A stretch of 64,000 nt of DNA from Mycobacterium bohemicum DSM 44277 (GCF_001053185.1 NZ_CSTD01000001.1:1048333-1112332); one strand, 5' to 3'. Positions 26,447 to 40,088 are shown, counted from the stretch's first letter. A program made the numbers and translations. The notes: generated from the sequence alone by a model not told the origin.

Positions 26447-27303
26447 GCGCCGAATCGGTCGATGAACTCGCGGGCCAGCGCACGGTAGGCGATCGCGCCC
26501 GCGGATTTGGGGGCCCAGGTGGTGATCGGTTCGCCCGCCACGCTGGTCTCGGGGAAGCGCACCGTCCGGGTGATCACGGTGTCGAACACCAGGTCGCCGA
26601 AGCGCTCCACCACCCGGGCCATCACCTCGCGGGCGTTGACCGTCCGCGGGTCGTACCGGGTGAGCAGGATCCCGCTGATCTCCAGCTTCGGGTTGAGCCG
26701 GTCGCGCACCTTGTCCACGGTGTCGGTCAGCAGCGCCAGGCCCCGCAGCGAGAAGAACTCGCACTCGGTGGGGATCACGACCCCGTCCGAGCAGGCCAGG
26801 CCGTTCACGGTGAGCAGCCCGAGCGACGGCTGGCAGTCGATCAGGACGTAGTCGTAGCGATCCAGCACCGGATGCAGCGCCCGGCCCAGCGTCTGTTCGC
26901 GGCCCACCTCGTTGACCAGCTGGATCTCCGCGGCGGACAGGTCGATGTTGCTGGGCACCAGGTCCAGGTTCTTCAGCCGCGTGTGGATCAGCACGTCGTC
27001 GATCGACACCCGCGGCTCCACGAGCACGTTGTGGATGGTCTTCTCCAGCTCGTAGTGCGGGACGCCGAGGCCCGCGGACAGCGCGCCCTGGGGGTCCATG
27101 TCCACCAGCAGCACCCGCCGGCCGTACTCGGCCAGCGCCGCGCCCAGGTTGATCGTCGACGTCGTCTTCCCGACCCCGCCCTTCTGGTTGCACATCGCGA
27201 CGACCTTGGCCGGGCCGTGTGCCGTGCGCGGTTGGGGCTCGGGAATCGCCCGCGGCGGGCGTCCCGTCAGGCCGACCTCGACAATTGGCGGCTCGGTCGT
27301 CAT
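26443..27303 (-). CDS. ParA-family ATPase
   Basis: 286 residues. Deviant Walker A CNQKGGVGKTTSTINLGAAL, Walker A' VLLVDMDPQGALS and Walker B YVLIDCQPSLGLL. It heads the operon with scpA and scpB and is the second, non-oriC ParA of mycobacteria (Rv1708). A role in chromosome organisation with the SMC complex is likely; no parB is adjacent. The gene faces away from the O-methyltransferase, with 172 bp between for both promoters. Confidence 0.93.
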   Translation of the reverse strand: MTTEPPIVEVGLTGRPPRAIPEPQPRTAHGPAKVVAMCNQKGGVGKTTSTINLGAALAEYGRRVLLVDMDPQGALSAGLGVPHYELEKTIHNVLVEPRVSIDDVLIHTRLKNLDLVPSNIDLSAAEIQLVNEVGREQTLGRALHPVLDRYDYVLIDCQPSLGLLTVNGLACSDGVVIPTECEFFSLRGLALLTDTVDKVRDRLNPKLEISGILLTRYDPRTVNAREVMARVVERFGDLVFDTVITRTVRFPETSVAGEPITTWAPKSAGAIAYRALAREFIDRFGA

Positions 27304-27475
27304 GCCCGCAGTGTTCGGGAGGTGAACATCGCTCGAAAGTCTAACGGCTCGACCACGCTAAACCGGCCGACCCGCAGGGCGTTTCACCAGCGAATATGGC
27401 CCCGGACCTGCGACGAGTCACATCCGTCTCACCAGCACCAGCAGTGGGCCGTCAGGCGGCCTATCGTGGTGCCTC

Positions 27476-28240
27476 ATGGACCTGAAGCGGCGCATTCCCC
27501 TGTTGCGGTGGTCGGTCTGGCGGATGGCCACCGCGCAACGCAACATCGTCACCACGGGCCAGATCGGCGACGGGCGCGAGGCCGCCGCGGTCGACTACGT
27601 GCTGAGCAACGCCCGGGCCGGTGACGTCGACGACGTGCTGGCCACCATCGACAGGTTCGCCTACGAGAAATCGATACTGATCAACGTCGGCGACGAGAAG
27701 GGGCTGATCCTCGACGCCGCCGTACGCCGCGCCGATCCGGCGCTCGCGCTCGAACTCGGCACCTACTGCGGCTACGGCGCGCTGCGGATCGCCAGGGCCG
27801 CGCCCCGCGCCAGGGTGTTCTCGGTCGAGCTGGCCGACGCCAACGCCGCCAACGCCCGCCGGATCTGGGCGCACGCCGGGGTCGCCGACCGCGTGACGTG
27901 TGTCGTCGGCACCATCGGCGACGGGGGGCGCACCTTGGACGCGCTGGCCAATGAGCACGGATTTGATTCCGGCACATTGGATTTCGTGTTCATCGACCAC
28001 GACAAGGACGCCTACCTCGACGACTTGACCAGCATCATGGAGCGCGGCTGGCTCAAGCCGGGCGCCATCGCGGTCGCCGACAACGTCCGCATCCCGGGAG
28101 CACCGAAGTACCGGGAGTACATGCGCCGGCAGCAGGGCAAGCTGTGGAACACCGTGGAGCACAAGGCTCATCTGGAATACCAGTCGCTGATTTCGGACCT
28201 GGTGCTGGAGTCGCAATGGCTGGGCCCAGCGTCGAGTTGA
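27476..28240 (+). CDS. Class I SAM-dependent O-methyltransferase
   Basis: 254 residues, catechol O-methyltransferase-like. SAM motif LALELGTYCGYGALRIA, acidic ligand VFSVELAD, metal/catalytic region FVFIDHDKDAYLDDL and VADNVRIPGAPKYREYMRR. Single gene between divergent parA and convergent xerD. Substrate unknown. Rv1703c equivalent; the PPE22, PPE23 and cycA genes that separate it from parA in M. tuberculosis are absent. Confidence 0.9.
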   Translation: MDLKRRIPLLRWSVWRMATAQRNIVTTGQIGDGREAAAVDYVLSNARAGDVDDVLATIDRFAYEKSILINVGDEKGLILDAAVRRADPALALELGTYCGYGALRIARAAPRARVFSVELADANAANARRIWAHAGVADRVTCVVGTIGDGGRTLDALANEHGFDSGTLDFVFIDHDKDAYLDDLTSIMERGWLKPGAIAVADNVRIPGAPKYREYMRRQQGKLWNTVEHKAHLEYQSLISDLVLESQWLGPASS

Positions 28241-28310
28241 TGTCGAGATCCGGGCGCGAATCGCTCAACAACCCGACGTTCGGCGGCGGCTAAGGCGCAG
28301 GCGCGCCGAT

Positions 28311-29249
28311 TTACTGCGCCCGCGGGTGGGCGCCGGCCCAGACCTCGCGCAACGCGTGCACCGTGACCAGCGTGTAGATCTGCGTGGTCGTCACCGAGGC
28401 ATGACCCAGTAACTCCTGCACGACGCGCACGTCGGCCCCGCCCTCGAGCAGGTGGGTGGCGAAGGAATGCCGCAGCATGTGCGGCGACACCCCCGACGTG
28501 ATGCCGGCGCGGTCGGCGGCGTCCTGCAGCACCTGCCACGCGCTCTGCCGCGACAACCGGCCGCCGCGGACGTTGAGGAAGATCGCCGGTGTCCCCCGGC
28601 CGCGGCGCGCCAACTCCGGGCGGCCCCGCACCAGGTAGGCGTCCAGCGCCTGCACGGCGGGGCGACCCACCGGCACCAGCCGCTGCTTGCCCCCCTTGCC
28701 GCGCAGCAGCACCGACCTGGCCTCGGTGTCGATGTCGTCGACGTCGAGGCCGACGGCCTCGGAGATGCGGGCGCCGGTGGAGTACAGCAGTTCCAGCAAC
28801 GCCCGGTTGCGCAGCGTCAGCGGCCCGTCGGATGGACTGTCGCCGCCGGCGGCCTCCAGCAGGGCCAGCACCTCGTCGATGGTCAGACTCTTGGGCAGCC
28901 GACGGCCCGGGGTGGGCGGGCGCACGGCCCGCGCCACGTCCAGTTCGGTCAGCCCCTCCGCGGCGGCGAACCGGTGCAGGCCCCGCACCGCGATCAGCGC
29001 CCGCGCCGCCGACACCGCCGACAGCGCCGCCGCACCCGACTCGGGGTCCCCGCGGCGCAGCGCCACCAGGAACTCGCTGACGTCGTCCTCCCCGACCTTG
29101 GCCAGATCGTGGATCCCGCGGTCCGACAGGTGCTTTGTGTAGCGCAACAGGTCTCGGCGATACGAGCTCAAGGTGTTCTTGGCCACGCCGCGCTCGATGG
29201 TCAGGTGGTCGAGGTAGCCCTGCAATTGCGACTCCAGCGGGGCCGCCAT
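28311..29249 (-). CDS. xerD: Chromosome-dimer tyrosine recombinase XerD
   Basis: 312 residues from ATG 29249; longer frames upstream run into the Nudix gene. N-terminal SAM-like domain ([20 protein letters not shown]), catalytic Arg in [16 protein letters not shown], Lys in [46 protein letters not shown]. It resolves chromosome dimers at dif with XerC. Rv1701 equivalent. Confidence 0.96.
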   Translation of the reverse strand: MAAPLESQLQGYLDHLTIERGVAKNTLSSYRRDLLRYTKHLSDRGIHDLAKVGEDDVSEFLVALRRGDPESGAAALSAVSAARALIAVRGLHRFAAAEGLTELDVARAVRPPTPGRRLPKSLTIDEVLALLEAAGGDSPSDGPLTLRNRALLELLYSTGARISEAVGLDVDDIDTEARSVLLRGKGGKQRLVPVGRPAVQALDAYLVRGRPELARRGRGTPAIFLNVRGGRLSRQSAWQVLQDAADRAGITSGVSPHMLRHSFATHLLEGGADVRVVQELLGHASVTTTQIYTLVTVHALREVWAGAHPRAQ

Positions 29250-29251
29250 CG

Positions 29252-31658
<2,407 letters not shown>

Positions 31659-31759
31659 CTACCAGCTGGGCCTGCCGACCCACGGAAACCCACCCTAACA
31701 CCCACCGGGCGGCGCCGCCGCGACACGCCCGAGGGGCCGCGCGCGGCTTTACCCGGCCG

Positions 31760-32628
31760 TTACTGGGGAACGGTGATCGAGGTGGCGCCGTGGCCGGTGC
31801 CGTATTGCCCGACGTGGCCGCCGCTGGTCAGCTCGTGCAGGCCCAACACGGCCGTGATCCGCCCGGGTGCGGCGTCGACGTCGTCGACGGTGCTGATCGT
31901 GGACGCGATGCCGGCGTCGGCGCCAGCGCCGCGGCGAACCGGGCCACGCTGACGCCCTGATTGCCGGCGTCCTGGGGCAGTGCGCCGCCGGTGACGACGA
32001 GGGCGGCGTTCGCCGCCGCCATGTGGTCGTTCGGCTGATACGTGATGAAACCGGTGTCGCGCAGCGCGGCCAGCACCGTCTCCCGCTGCGTCTCGTCGAC
32101 CGGCGGCACCGACGGGTTGGCGTTGATCATCAGCGCGATGCCCATCAGGTCCCCGGCCTGCGAACCCTGGTCGACGAGCTTGGTGCTCAGCTGCTGACCG
32201 GCGGGCAGGATCGAGGAGTTGACCACGGTCTGCAGCTTCGCCGCCGAGTTGGCGTCGACGAACTCCTGGGTCAGCGAGATCGTCCCGGTGACGGCGCCGC
32301 CGGCCTGGCCGAGGAATTTCGACACCGCGGCGACGTCGTCGTCCTTCGCGTCCGGGGTGCGGAACACGACCACCGACTTGCCGGCCAGGGCGTCGTGCAC
32401 GATCCGGCCGACCAGTTGGCTGTCGAAATTATTTGCCGCGCTCAGCTTTTCGTTGAGCACATTCTTCTGGTCGTTCAGCCCGCTGATCTGTGAGTACAGG
32501 TCGCGCTTCTCGGCCCGCACGCTGGACAACAGCGTGTCGGACAGGAAGCCGGAACCGAGCACCACTCCCACGGCCAGCGCCAGGAAGACGGCGGCCAGGG
32601 AAAGCGCGTGTTGGCGTAACGAGATCAT
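31760..32628 (-). pseudogene. mctB: Copper channel MctB, 3' deletion and frameshift
   Basis: The first 235 residues (MISLRQHALSLAAVFLALAV through GVSVARFAAALAP) follow Rv1698/MctB, an outer-membrane protein needed for copper export, with its N-terminal membrane anchor. After AALAP the frame runs into TPASRPRSAPST and stops at 31828. The true C-terminus (GIASTISTVDDVDAAPGRIT, AVLGLHELTSGGHVGQYGTG, HGATSITVPQ, stop 31762-31760) is intact in the next frame. Compared with my memory of Rv1698, about 25 codons between the two parts are missing, so a deletion of about 74 or 76 bp both removed sequence and shifted frame. It may still make a truncated 266-residue product. Confidence 0.7.
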
Positions 32629-32647
32629 GGGCGCGGTCCTTTGAGGA

Positions 32648-33829
32648 TCATGTCACCAGGTGCTGAACCCAGAGGGAGAAGTGGTTCCAGTAGTCGGCGA
32701 CCCAGTGCAGCACCAATCCGTCGGTCCGCGACACCCACAGGGCGACGATGACGGCGATCAGCATCGTCAGCGCCAGCAGGGCGATGGCACCGGCCGAGAT
32801 GTGATTGCGGTACAGCGTGGCAACGGCCTTGGCGTCGACCACCTTCTCCCCGACCCGCAGCCGGGTGAGGAAGGTGGACGGGTTGCTCTGGGCGCGCGTC
32901 CGGTCGAAGAACGTCTCGATGTTGGCGGTGTGACCGGCCGTCACCAGCAGCGCGGCGCCGTGGTGATCGGCGAGCAGCAACGCCAGGTCCATCGCCGAAC
33001 CCGCGGCCGGGAACGTCATCGCCCCGACGCCGAGGTCCTGGATGCGCTCCAGGCCGGGTGCGTGGCCGTCGGCGTCCGCGGGCAGCACCACGTGGGCGCC
33101 GCACTTGAGGGCCTCGGTGCTGATCTGGTCGGGGTCCCCGACGATGATCTGGGGGCGGTAACCGCCCTTGCGCAGCACGTCGGCTCCGCAACCCACGCCG
33201 ATGAGCACCGGTTGGTACTCCTTGATGAACGGCTTGAGGGATTTCAGCTCGTCCTCGGCGCTGGGCTCGTCGCCGACGAGCACGACGTGGCGGCGGCGCA
33301 GGTCGACGTCGATGTCGGGGATGCCGATGCCGTCGATCAGCAGCGGGCTTTCGCTCTTGATGAACTCGATCGTGTTGCCGGCGAACGCCTCGAGGTGGGC
33401 GGAGAGCCCGCTCTTGGCCTCCCGCATCAGGTCGGCGATGTCGTGGTCGGTGCGCTCGGTGCCGCGGACCAGGCGGCGGTCGCCGGCGTACACCCCGCCC
33501 TCGTAGAGGCGGATCTTGGAGCCGTCCTTGACCTTCTTGAAGATCTCGGGCCCCGCCTCGTCGATCAGGGTGACGCCGTTGTTGACCAACACCTCCGGGC
33601 CCATGTTGGGATAGCGGCCCGACACCGACGGCGAGGCATTGACGACCGCGGCGATGTCCGCTTCCACCAGCGCGTCGGCGGTGATGCGGTCGAGATCCAA
33701 GACGTCGAGCACCACGATGTCGCCGGGGCACACCCTCCGCAGCAATCGGTCGATATTCCGGTCGACCCTGGCGGTGCCGACAAGGCCCGGCCGGGACGTG
33801 TTACGGGACAGTAGACCTGACATCTTCAT
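32648..33829 (-). CDS. steA: SteA family cytokinetic-ring protein
   Basis: 393 residues. A thiamin-pyrophosphokinase-like fold (VLIGVGCGADVLRKGGYRPQ, IIVGDPDQISTEAL) followed by one C-terminal membrane segment (AGAIALLALTMLIAVIVAL). SteA forms a complex with SteB in actinobacterial cell separation; the SteB role is usually filled by the neighbouring membrane protein, here the disrupted mctB gene. Rv1697 equivalent. Confidence 0.88.
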   Translation of the reverse strand: MKMSGLLSRNTSRPGLVGTARVDRNIDRLLRRVCPGDIVVLDVLDLDRITADALVEADIAAVVNASPSVSGRYPNMGPEVLVNNGVTLIDEAGPEIFKKVKDGSKIRLYEGGVYAGDRRLVRGTERTDHDIADLMREAKSGLSAHLEAFAGNTIEFIKSESPLLIDGIGIPDIDVDLRRRHVVLVGDEPSAEDELKSLKPFIKEYQPVLIGVGCGADVLRKGGYRPQIIVGDPDQISTEALKCGAHVVLPADADGHAPGLERIQDLGVGAMTFPAAGSAMDLALLLADHHGAALLVTAGHTANIETFFDRTRAQSNPSTFLTRLRVGEKVVDAKAVATLYRNHISAGAIALLALTMLIAVIVALWVSRTDGLVLHWVADYWNHFSLWVQHLVT

Positions 33830-34001
33830 GGGCCTCGATTCTGTCGGTGCGGCACCGTCAAGGCGGGGAGGCGCGCCGTAACACCAGCCTCATAAGTTAT
33901 CTATAGCCTCACCAGTCACAGGCCGATCTCGATCCGGTATCGAACGTCGAGTCGTCGGTGGAGATGCGGGCAGTCACCGACGACGAGTCGACGCTCGTGG
34001 G

Positions 34002-35729
34002 TCAGATCTCGTCGTTTTGCGCCGCGTCGAGCAGCTCGCGGGCGTGCGCGCGGCCGCTGTCGGATTCGCCGAGGCCGGCCAGCATCCGGGCCAATTCCGC
34101 CACCCGCTCATCCCCCGTGACCCGCCCCACGCCGCTCGCGCCTTTAGCGCTGTGCACCACCAGGTGTACGTCGGCGTATGCCGCGACCTGGGGCAGGTGC
34201 GTGACCACGATGACCTGATGCGTGCGGGCCAGCCGCGCCAGCCGCCGACCGATCTGCACCGCGGCCCAGCCGCCGACGCCGGCGTCGACCTCGTCGAACA
34301 CCATCGTGGTGCCGGCGGCAGAAGCGGCCAGCACCACCTCCAGCGCCAGCATCACCCGGGACAGCTCGCCCCCGGAGGCGCTCCTGGCCAGCGGCAGCAC
34401 GGTCATGCCGCGGTGCGCGGCGAAGCCGAACTCGACCTGGTCCACGCCGTCGGACCCGGCGCGGGCGACCTCGCGGGACGGCAGCACCAGCGCGGCGGGG
34501 TCGTCGCGGCCGGGCGCCAGGTCGGTGGTCACGTCGATGGTGAATTCGGCATCGGCCATCGCCAGCCCCGAGAGCTCCGCGGTCACCTCTTTGGCGAGCC
34601 GCTTGGCGGCTTTGCGCCGCGCCTTGCCGAGATCGATTGCCGCGTCGGTCAATTCGCGCGCCAGTTCGTCGACCCGGCGCTCGAGAGCGGTGAGCGTCTC
34701 CTCGGAGACGTCGAGCTGGGACAGCCGCTCCCGCGACTGCGCGGCCCACCGCAGCACGCCGTCGACGTCCGCGGCGTACTTGCGGGTCAATGTGCGCAGC
34801 TCGGCCTGGCGGGCAAGCTTGGATTCCAGCGCGCTGGCGTCGACCGGAAGCTCGTCCAGGAAGCCGCCGAGTTCGCGCGCCACCTCCCCGACCACCGTCA
34901 GCGCCTCGTCGAGCTGCGAAGCCAGTGCCCGCAGCGCGGCGTCATCGGTGGATTGCAGTGTCGCCCTGGCCCTTCCGAGGCTGTCGGTGGCGCAGGCGCC
35001 GTCGTCGGTGGACAGCGCGTCGCGGGCGGTGGCCGCGGCCTCGCGCAGCGTGTCGAGTTCCGAGAGCCGCATGATGTCGGCGGCCAGCTCGTCGTCCTCG
35101 CCGGGCCGGGGGTCGACGGCGTCGATCTCGCGCAGCGCGAATTGCAACCGGTCGGTCTCCTGGGCGAGTTCCCGGGCGCGGTTGCGCCGGTCGATCAGGT
35201 CGCGGCGAGCGGTGAGCCAGGCGTCGCGCAGTTTCCGGTAGCGCTCGAGGGTGGCGCCCGTCGCGGCGAATCGGTCCAGGGCGGCCCGCTGTTCGTCGGG
35301 CCGCATCAGCCGCAACTGGTCGTTCTGCCCGTGCAGGGTGAGCAGTTCGGTGGTGAAGCCGCTCAGCGATTTGGCCGGCACGCTGCGACCGCCCAGGTAC
35401 GCCCGCGACGGGCCGTCGCGGCTCACCGTGCGCAGGGCGATCACGCTGCCGTCCTCGTCGCGCTCCGCCCCCGACGCCTCCAGCAGCTCGTCGAGGAGCG
35501 CGGCATCGTCGAGATCGGTTGTGGTGAAACGCCCTTCGACCACCGCGCGGTCGGCGCCCGAACGGACCCGGGTGGCGTCGGCGCGTGCCCCGCCGAGCAG
35601 GTGCAGCCCGGTCACCACCATGGTCTTGCCGGTGCCGGTCTCACCGGAAAGGACGGTCAGGCCGCGGCCGAACTCGGCGGTCGCCACGCTGATCGCGCCG
35701 AGGGACTCGATCCGGATCTCGGTGAGCAC
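34002..35729 (-). CDS. recN: DNA repair protein RecN
   Basis: 575 residues from GTG 35729, 8 bp after nadK. Walker A LSGETGTGKTMVVTGLHLLG near residue 30, long coiled-coil middle, signature ARSASGGELSRVMLALEVVL and Walker B TTMVFDEVDAGVGG. SMC-like double-strand-break repair protein. The open frame continues upstream through nadK in another phase but that part is not recN. Rv1696 equivalent. Confidence 0.96.
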   Translation of the reverse strand: MLTEIRIESLGAISVATAEFGRGLTVLSGETGTGKTMVVTGLHLLGGARADATRVRSGADRAVVEGRFTTTDLDDAALLDELLEASGAERDEDGSVIALRTVSRDGPSRAYLGGRSVPAKSLSGFTTELLTLHGQNDQLRLMRPDEQRAALDRFAATGATLERYRKLRDAWLTARRDLIDRRNRARELAQETDRLQFALREIDAVDPRPGEDDELAADIMRLSELDTLREAAATARDALSTDDGACATDSLGRARATLQSTDDAALRALASQLDEALTVVGEVARELGGFLDELPVDASALESKLARQAELRTLTRKYAADVDGVLRWAAQSRERLSQLDVSEETLTALERRVDELARELTDAAIDLGKARRKAAKRLAKEVTAELSGLAMADAEFTIDVTTDLAPGRDDPAALVLPSREVARAGSDGVDQVEFGFAAHRGMTVLPLARSASGGELSRVMLALEVVLAASAAGTTMVFDEVDAGVGGWAAVQIGRRLARLARTHQVIVVTHLPQVAAYADVHLVVHSAKGASGVGRVTGDERVAELARMLAGLGESDSGRAHARELLDAAQNDEI

Positions 35730-35737
35730 CGGCGTCG

Positions 35738-36655
35738 TTAATTTCCGCGCCAACCGGTCACGGGCAACCGGAATTTGCGCACCAGGCGGTCGGTGAACGG
35801 CGCGCTGTCCAGGCGGGCCCATTTCACCGGTGTGCCGCAACGTTTCACCTCGAGCCGTCCGCCCGCCGGGAGCAACATCTCGCGGCGGCCGTCGCAGAAC
35901 ACCAGGGCGTCGTGGCCGTCGGCTTCGATCTCGATCGCGATGGTGGCCTCCGGGCTGGTCACCATGGGGCGACCGAAGAGGGCGTGGGCGTTGTTGGGCA
36001 CCACCAGGATTGCCTCCAGGTCGGGCCACAGGACGGGCCCGCCGGCGGAGAACGCATACGCGGTGGATCCCGTGGGGGTCGAGACCAGGACGCCGTCGCA
36101 CCCGAACGCCGACACCGGCCGCCCCTCGATTTCGACGACCACGCCGAGCACCCCGAGCCGCGGGCCCTTTTCCAGGCTGGCCTCGTTGAGCGCCCAGCCT
36201 TGCTGGATGACGTTGCCGTCCTTGCTCACGACGATGTCCAGGGTCAGGCGGTCTTCCACGCGGTAGTCGCGCGCGACCACCCGTTCGAGCACGCGGTCGA
36301 TGGCCTCGGCCTCGGCCTCGGCCAGAAATCCGATGCGGCCCAGGTTGACGCCGAGCACCGGGATGCCGACGTTGCGGGCCAATTCGGCGGCCCGCAGGAA
36401 CGTCCCGTCGCCGCCCAGCACCAGCACCAGTTCGCAGCCCTCGGCGGCGCACGGATCGGCGTCGACCACTTCGATCTCGACGCCCATGTCGCGCATGTCG
36501 TCGGGAGACATCGGCAGCGGCCCGCGGTCGACGGCCTCGGCGGAGAGCACGCGGAGCCCAATGCCGTTGTCGCTCAGCATTTTTTGCACACGGCGCGCGG
36601 TCTCGGTGGCTTCGTCGCGGCCGGTGTGGACCACCATCAGCACGGTACGAGTCAT
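35738..36655 (-). CDS. nadK: NAD kinase
   Basis: 305 residues. GGDG motif in [20 protein letters not shown] ligands in [33 protein letters not shown]. Makes NADP from NAD. Start overlaps the stop of the tlyA remnant (ATGA). Rv1695 equivalent. Confidence 0.97.
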   Translation of the reverse strand: MTRTVLMVVHTGRDEATETARRVQKMLSDNGIGLRVLSAEAVDRGPLPMSPDDMRDMGVEIEVVDADPCAAEGCELVLVLGGDGTFLRAAELARNVGIPVLGVNLGRIGFLAEAEAEAIDRVLERVVARDYRVEDRLTLDIVVSKDGNVIQQGWALNEASLEKGPRLGVLGVVVEIEGRPVSAFGCDGVLVSTPTGSTAYAFSAGGPVLWPDLEAILVVPNNAHALFGRPMVTSPEATIAIEIEADGHDALVFCDGRREMLLPAGGRLEVKRCGTPVKWARLDSAPFTDRLVRKFRLPVTGWRGN

Positions 36656-36912
36656 GCCGGGCCCCGATTGGATTGGCCCGCTCTCCCCCGCAAGCGGGAG
36701 GTGCCCCCATCTCGGGCCGTTCCGGCCCGCATCGTCGCCGGGCCGCGATTCACGGCCCCGCGCACCGCATCCCCCAACTCGTCATTCGAGAGCCCCCGAT
36801 CCGTCTGCGCGCGCAGCCACAGAAAGTATTCGACGTTGCCCGACGGCCCGGGGAGCGGGCTGGGCGTGACGTCGACGGTGCGCCAGCCGAGTTCGCCGGC
36901 GCGGCGCGCGAT
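36652..36912 (-). pseudogene. tlyA: tlyA remnant (C-terminal quarter only)
   Basis: One frame reads IARRAGELGWRTVDVTPSPL, PGPSGNVEYFLWLRAQTDRG and [18 protein letters not shown], the last 60-65 residues of TlyA, the 2'-O-methyltransferase of 16S and 23S rRNA (full length about 268). The S4 domain and the SAM-binding and catalytic parts are missing; upstream DNA does not encode them in any frame. Beyond the usual end the frame continues about 28 residues through a GC palindrome before meeting nadK. The remnant cannot be active. Confidence 0.88.
36687..36698. repeat. Short palindrome inside the tlyA 3' end
   Basis: CCCGC-AA-GCGGG followed by AGGTGCCCCC. This combination recurs between genes in several mycobacteria, to my recollection. 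Here it lies within the extension of the tlyA frame and has displaced the normal stop. Confidence 0.4.
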
Positions 36913-37082
36913 CAAGCCGCGCCAGCCCAGCTCGTCGAGGATCCCGGAAGACATCGCGCACGACTTTAGTCGCTCCGGTGACCACGATTGGCCCGCGCGC
37001 CGCTCTCTAAGGCAAGCTAAGTACGTGGCGCATCGTGGCGCTATCGCCTTCCCCCGTCAGCGCACCACCAACGCGGAGCGTC

Positions 37083-37973
37083 ATGGACAACCGATACTGG
37101 CCGCTGGTCGTCGCGATCATCATGCTCGCCCTCGGGCTGACGCTCACGATCGACGACTTCAAGAGGGCCGCCACGATGCGCAGGCCACTCGTCGTCGCGC
37201 TCTCCTGCCAGTCGCTGCTGTTGCCGGGCGTGTGCCTGCTGATCGCCGAGGCCTTTCATCTCGAACCGCACCTCGCCGTCGGGCTGATGCTGATGTCCGC
37301 GACCCCCGGCGGGACGATGTCGAACATCCTCAGCCACCTGTTCAACGGCGACCTGGCCCTCAACGTCACACTCACCGCGATCAACGCGGTCCTGTCGATC
37401 GTTGCCCTGCCCGCGATTCTGGCGGTGTCGATGACCTGGTTCCTCGGCGAGGGGCGGTTCCTCCCGCTCCAGCTGGACAAGTTCCTCGCGGTGATCGGCC
37501 TGGTTCTCGTTCCCATCGCGGCCGGGGTCGCCATTCGCCACCGCTTCCCCGGGCTGGCCCGGCGATTGCAGAAACCCGTCCGAATCGCCGCGATCACTCT
37601 GCTGGTGCTCGCCATCGCCGCGGCCATCGCCGGAGGACGGACGACGCTGTGGCACAACATCGGCCTGCTGAGCGGAGCCGTCGTCGCGTTCTGCGCGGTG
37701 AGCCTGACGGTGGGCTACCTGGCGCCGCGCCTGATGCGGCTGGCTCCGCGGCAGGCCGTCGCCGTCAGCCTGGAGGTCGGAATGCACAATGCCGTGGTGG
37801 CGATGGGCATTGCGCTGAGCCCACAGTTGCTGAACAGCGCCGTGATGGCCACCCCCGCTGCGGTATATAGCGCCGTCGCGCCGCTGCTGGCGGTGACTTT
37901 CATTTTCCTCGCGCGCCGGGTGGACCCCGCGTTTCGCGTTACCTCCCGGCGCGACGCGCCCGCCCGCGTCTAA
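37083..37973 (+). CDS. BASS-type (bile acid:sodium symporter family) transporter
   Basis: 296 residues from ATG 37083 behind GCGGAGCG. Nine to ten membrane segments, with the SBF signature [20 protein letters not shown] and [13 protein letters not shown] early and [40 protein letters not shown] late. Imports an organic anion or acid with Na+. Not in this place in M. tuberculosis: it fills the gap left by tlyA's 5' part, Rv1693 to Rv1690 and tyrS. Its stop overlaps the convergent mpg stop. Confidence 0.88.
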   Translation: MDNRYWPLVVAIIMLALGLTLTIDDFKRAATMRRPLVVALSCQSLLLPGVCLLIAEAFHLEPHLAVGLMLMSATPGGTMSNILSHLFNGDLALNVTLTAINAVLSIVALPAILAVSMTWFLGEGRFLPLQLDKFLAVIGLVLVPIAAGVAIRHRFPGLARRLQKPVRIAAITLLVLAIAAAIAGGRTTLWHNIGLLSGAVVAFCAVSLTVGYLAPRLMRLAPRQAVAVSLEVGMHNAVVAMGIALSPQLLNSAVMATPAAVYSAVAPLLAVTFIFLARRVDPAFRVTSRRDAPARV

Positions 37974-38605
37974 TCGCTGGTCCCGGGGGCCGGTGCGCGG
38001 GGACTGCGCCGGTACGCCGATACCTCCGGCCGGCCGGCGAGCCACAGCCGCCACGGCCGGTCCGCGGCCTGGCTGACCCCGACGCGGGGACCGGCCGTCG
38101 CCGCCAGCGGCTCGTTGAGTCGCAGCGTTACCGGGCCCGCCGGGTCTAACAGGTCAATTCCGTTGTCCTCCATGCCGATTCCGAGGGCGGAACACAGATT
38201 GCCCGGCCCGCGGGCCAGCGCGGCCCCACGGACCAGTTCGCCACGACGGGCCCGCGCGACGTCGATGCCGTCCTCGAGCGCCGCGGCCCGCAGCAGCACG
38301 GCCGCCGCGGTGCCCTCGGGTCCGCACACGACGTTGGCGCAGACGTGGATCCCGTGGCTGCGGTAGGTGTACAGCCGCCCGGGCGGCCCGAACATGACGG
38401 CGTTGCGGGCGGTGCGGCCGCGGTAGGAGTGCGCCGCCGCGTCCGGCCAGGGACCGTCGGGCACGCCGCCGTAGGCCTCGACCTCCACCACGACGGCGAC
38501 TACGCCGCGTCCGGTCAGGGTCGCGCCGAGCAGTCGCTGCGCGGCCGCGACCGGGTCCACCGACAGCCGGTCCGCGGCGTCTCGGCCAAACCCAACCCGG
38601 ACCAC
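37970..38605 (-). CDS. mpg: DNA-3-methyladenine glycosylase (AAG/MPG type)
   Basis: 211 residues from GTG 38605. [10 protein letters not shown] contains the catalytic Glu; [40 protein letters not shown] and [15 protein letters not shown] are family words. Removes alkylated purines. Rv1688 equivalent. Confidence 0.95.
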   Translation of the reverse strand: MVRVGFGRDAADRLSVDPVAAAQRLLGATLTGRGVVAVVVEVEAYGGVPDGPWPDAAAHSYRGRTARNAVMFGPPGRLYTYRSHGIHVCANVVCGPEGTAAAVLLRAAALEDGIDVARARRGELVRGAALARGPGNLCSALGIGMEDNGIDLLDPAGPVTLRLNEPLAATAGPRVGVSQAADRPWRLWLAGRPEVSAYRRSPRAPAPGTSD

Positions 38606-38685
38606 CCACCGAACCTACCGGCCCGACCGACATGGCATCATCCCGGTGCTGGGGAGCCGGCACCAAGCGTTCGGAGGAGCCCACA

Positions 38686-39957
<1,272 letters not shown>

Positions 39958-40029
39958 ACGCCGCGGGCGGCTGCTCGCGCGCGTCCACTGTGCATCCACG
40001 ACGCTGTCGCGGCGCCGTGCACCATCCCC

Positions 40030-40088
40030 TTGACAGCGGCCCCGCGCGGGCGGATATTCATCGCATGATGAGTTCATCGAGTGATGAA
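40030..40088 (+). promoter_or_regulatory. Promoter with two tandem palindromes over the ABC operon start
   Basis: TTGACA at 40030-40035 is a perfect -35 box; a -10 lies within GATATTCA (40053-40060). Over the start codon are two perfect inverted repeats on a 15-16 bp period, TCATC-GCAT-GATGA (40058-40071) and TTCATC-GAGT-GATGAA (40073-40088). The third gene of the operon is a TetR regulator, so these are good candidate operators for autoregulation. Confidence 0.6.

Noticed and set aside
26447..27193. N-terminal extension of ScpA
   Set aside because: Overlaps the ParA-like gene in another frame; the kleisin begins at GTG 26446.
35730..36710. N-terminal extension that would make RecN about 900 residues
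   Set aside because: This part overlaps nadK out of frame; RecN starts at GTG 35729 with LTEIRIESLG.
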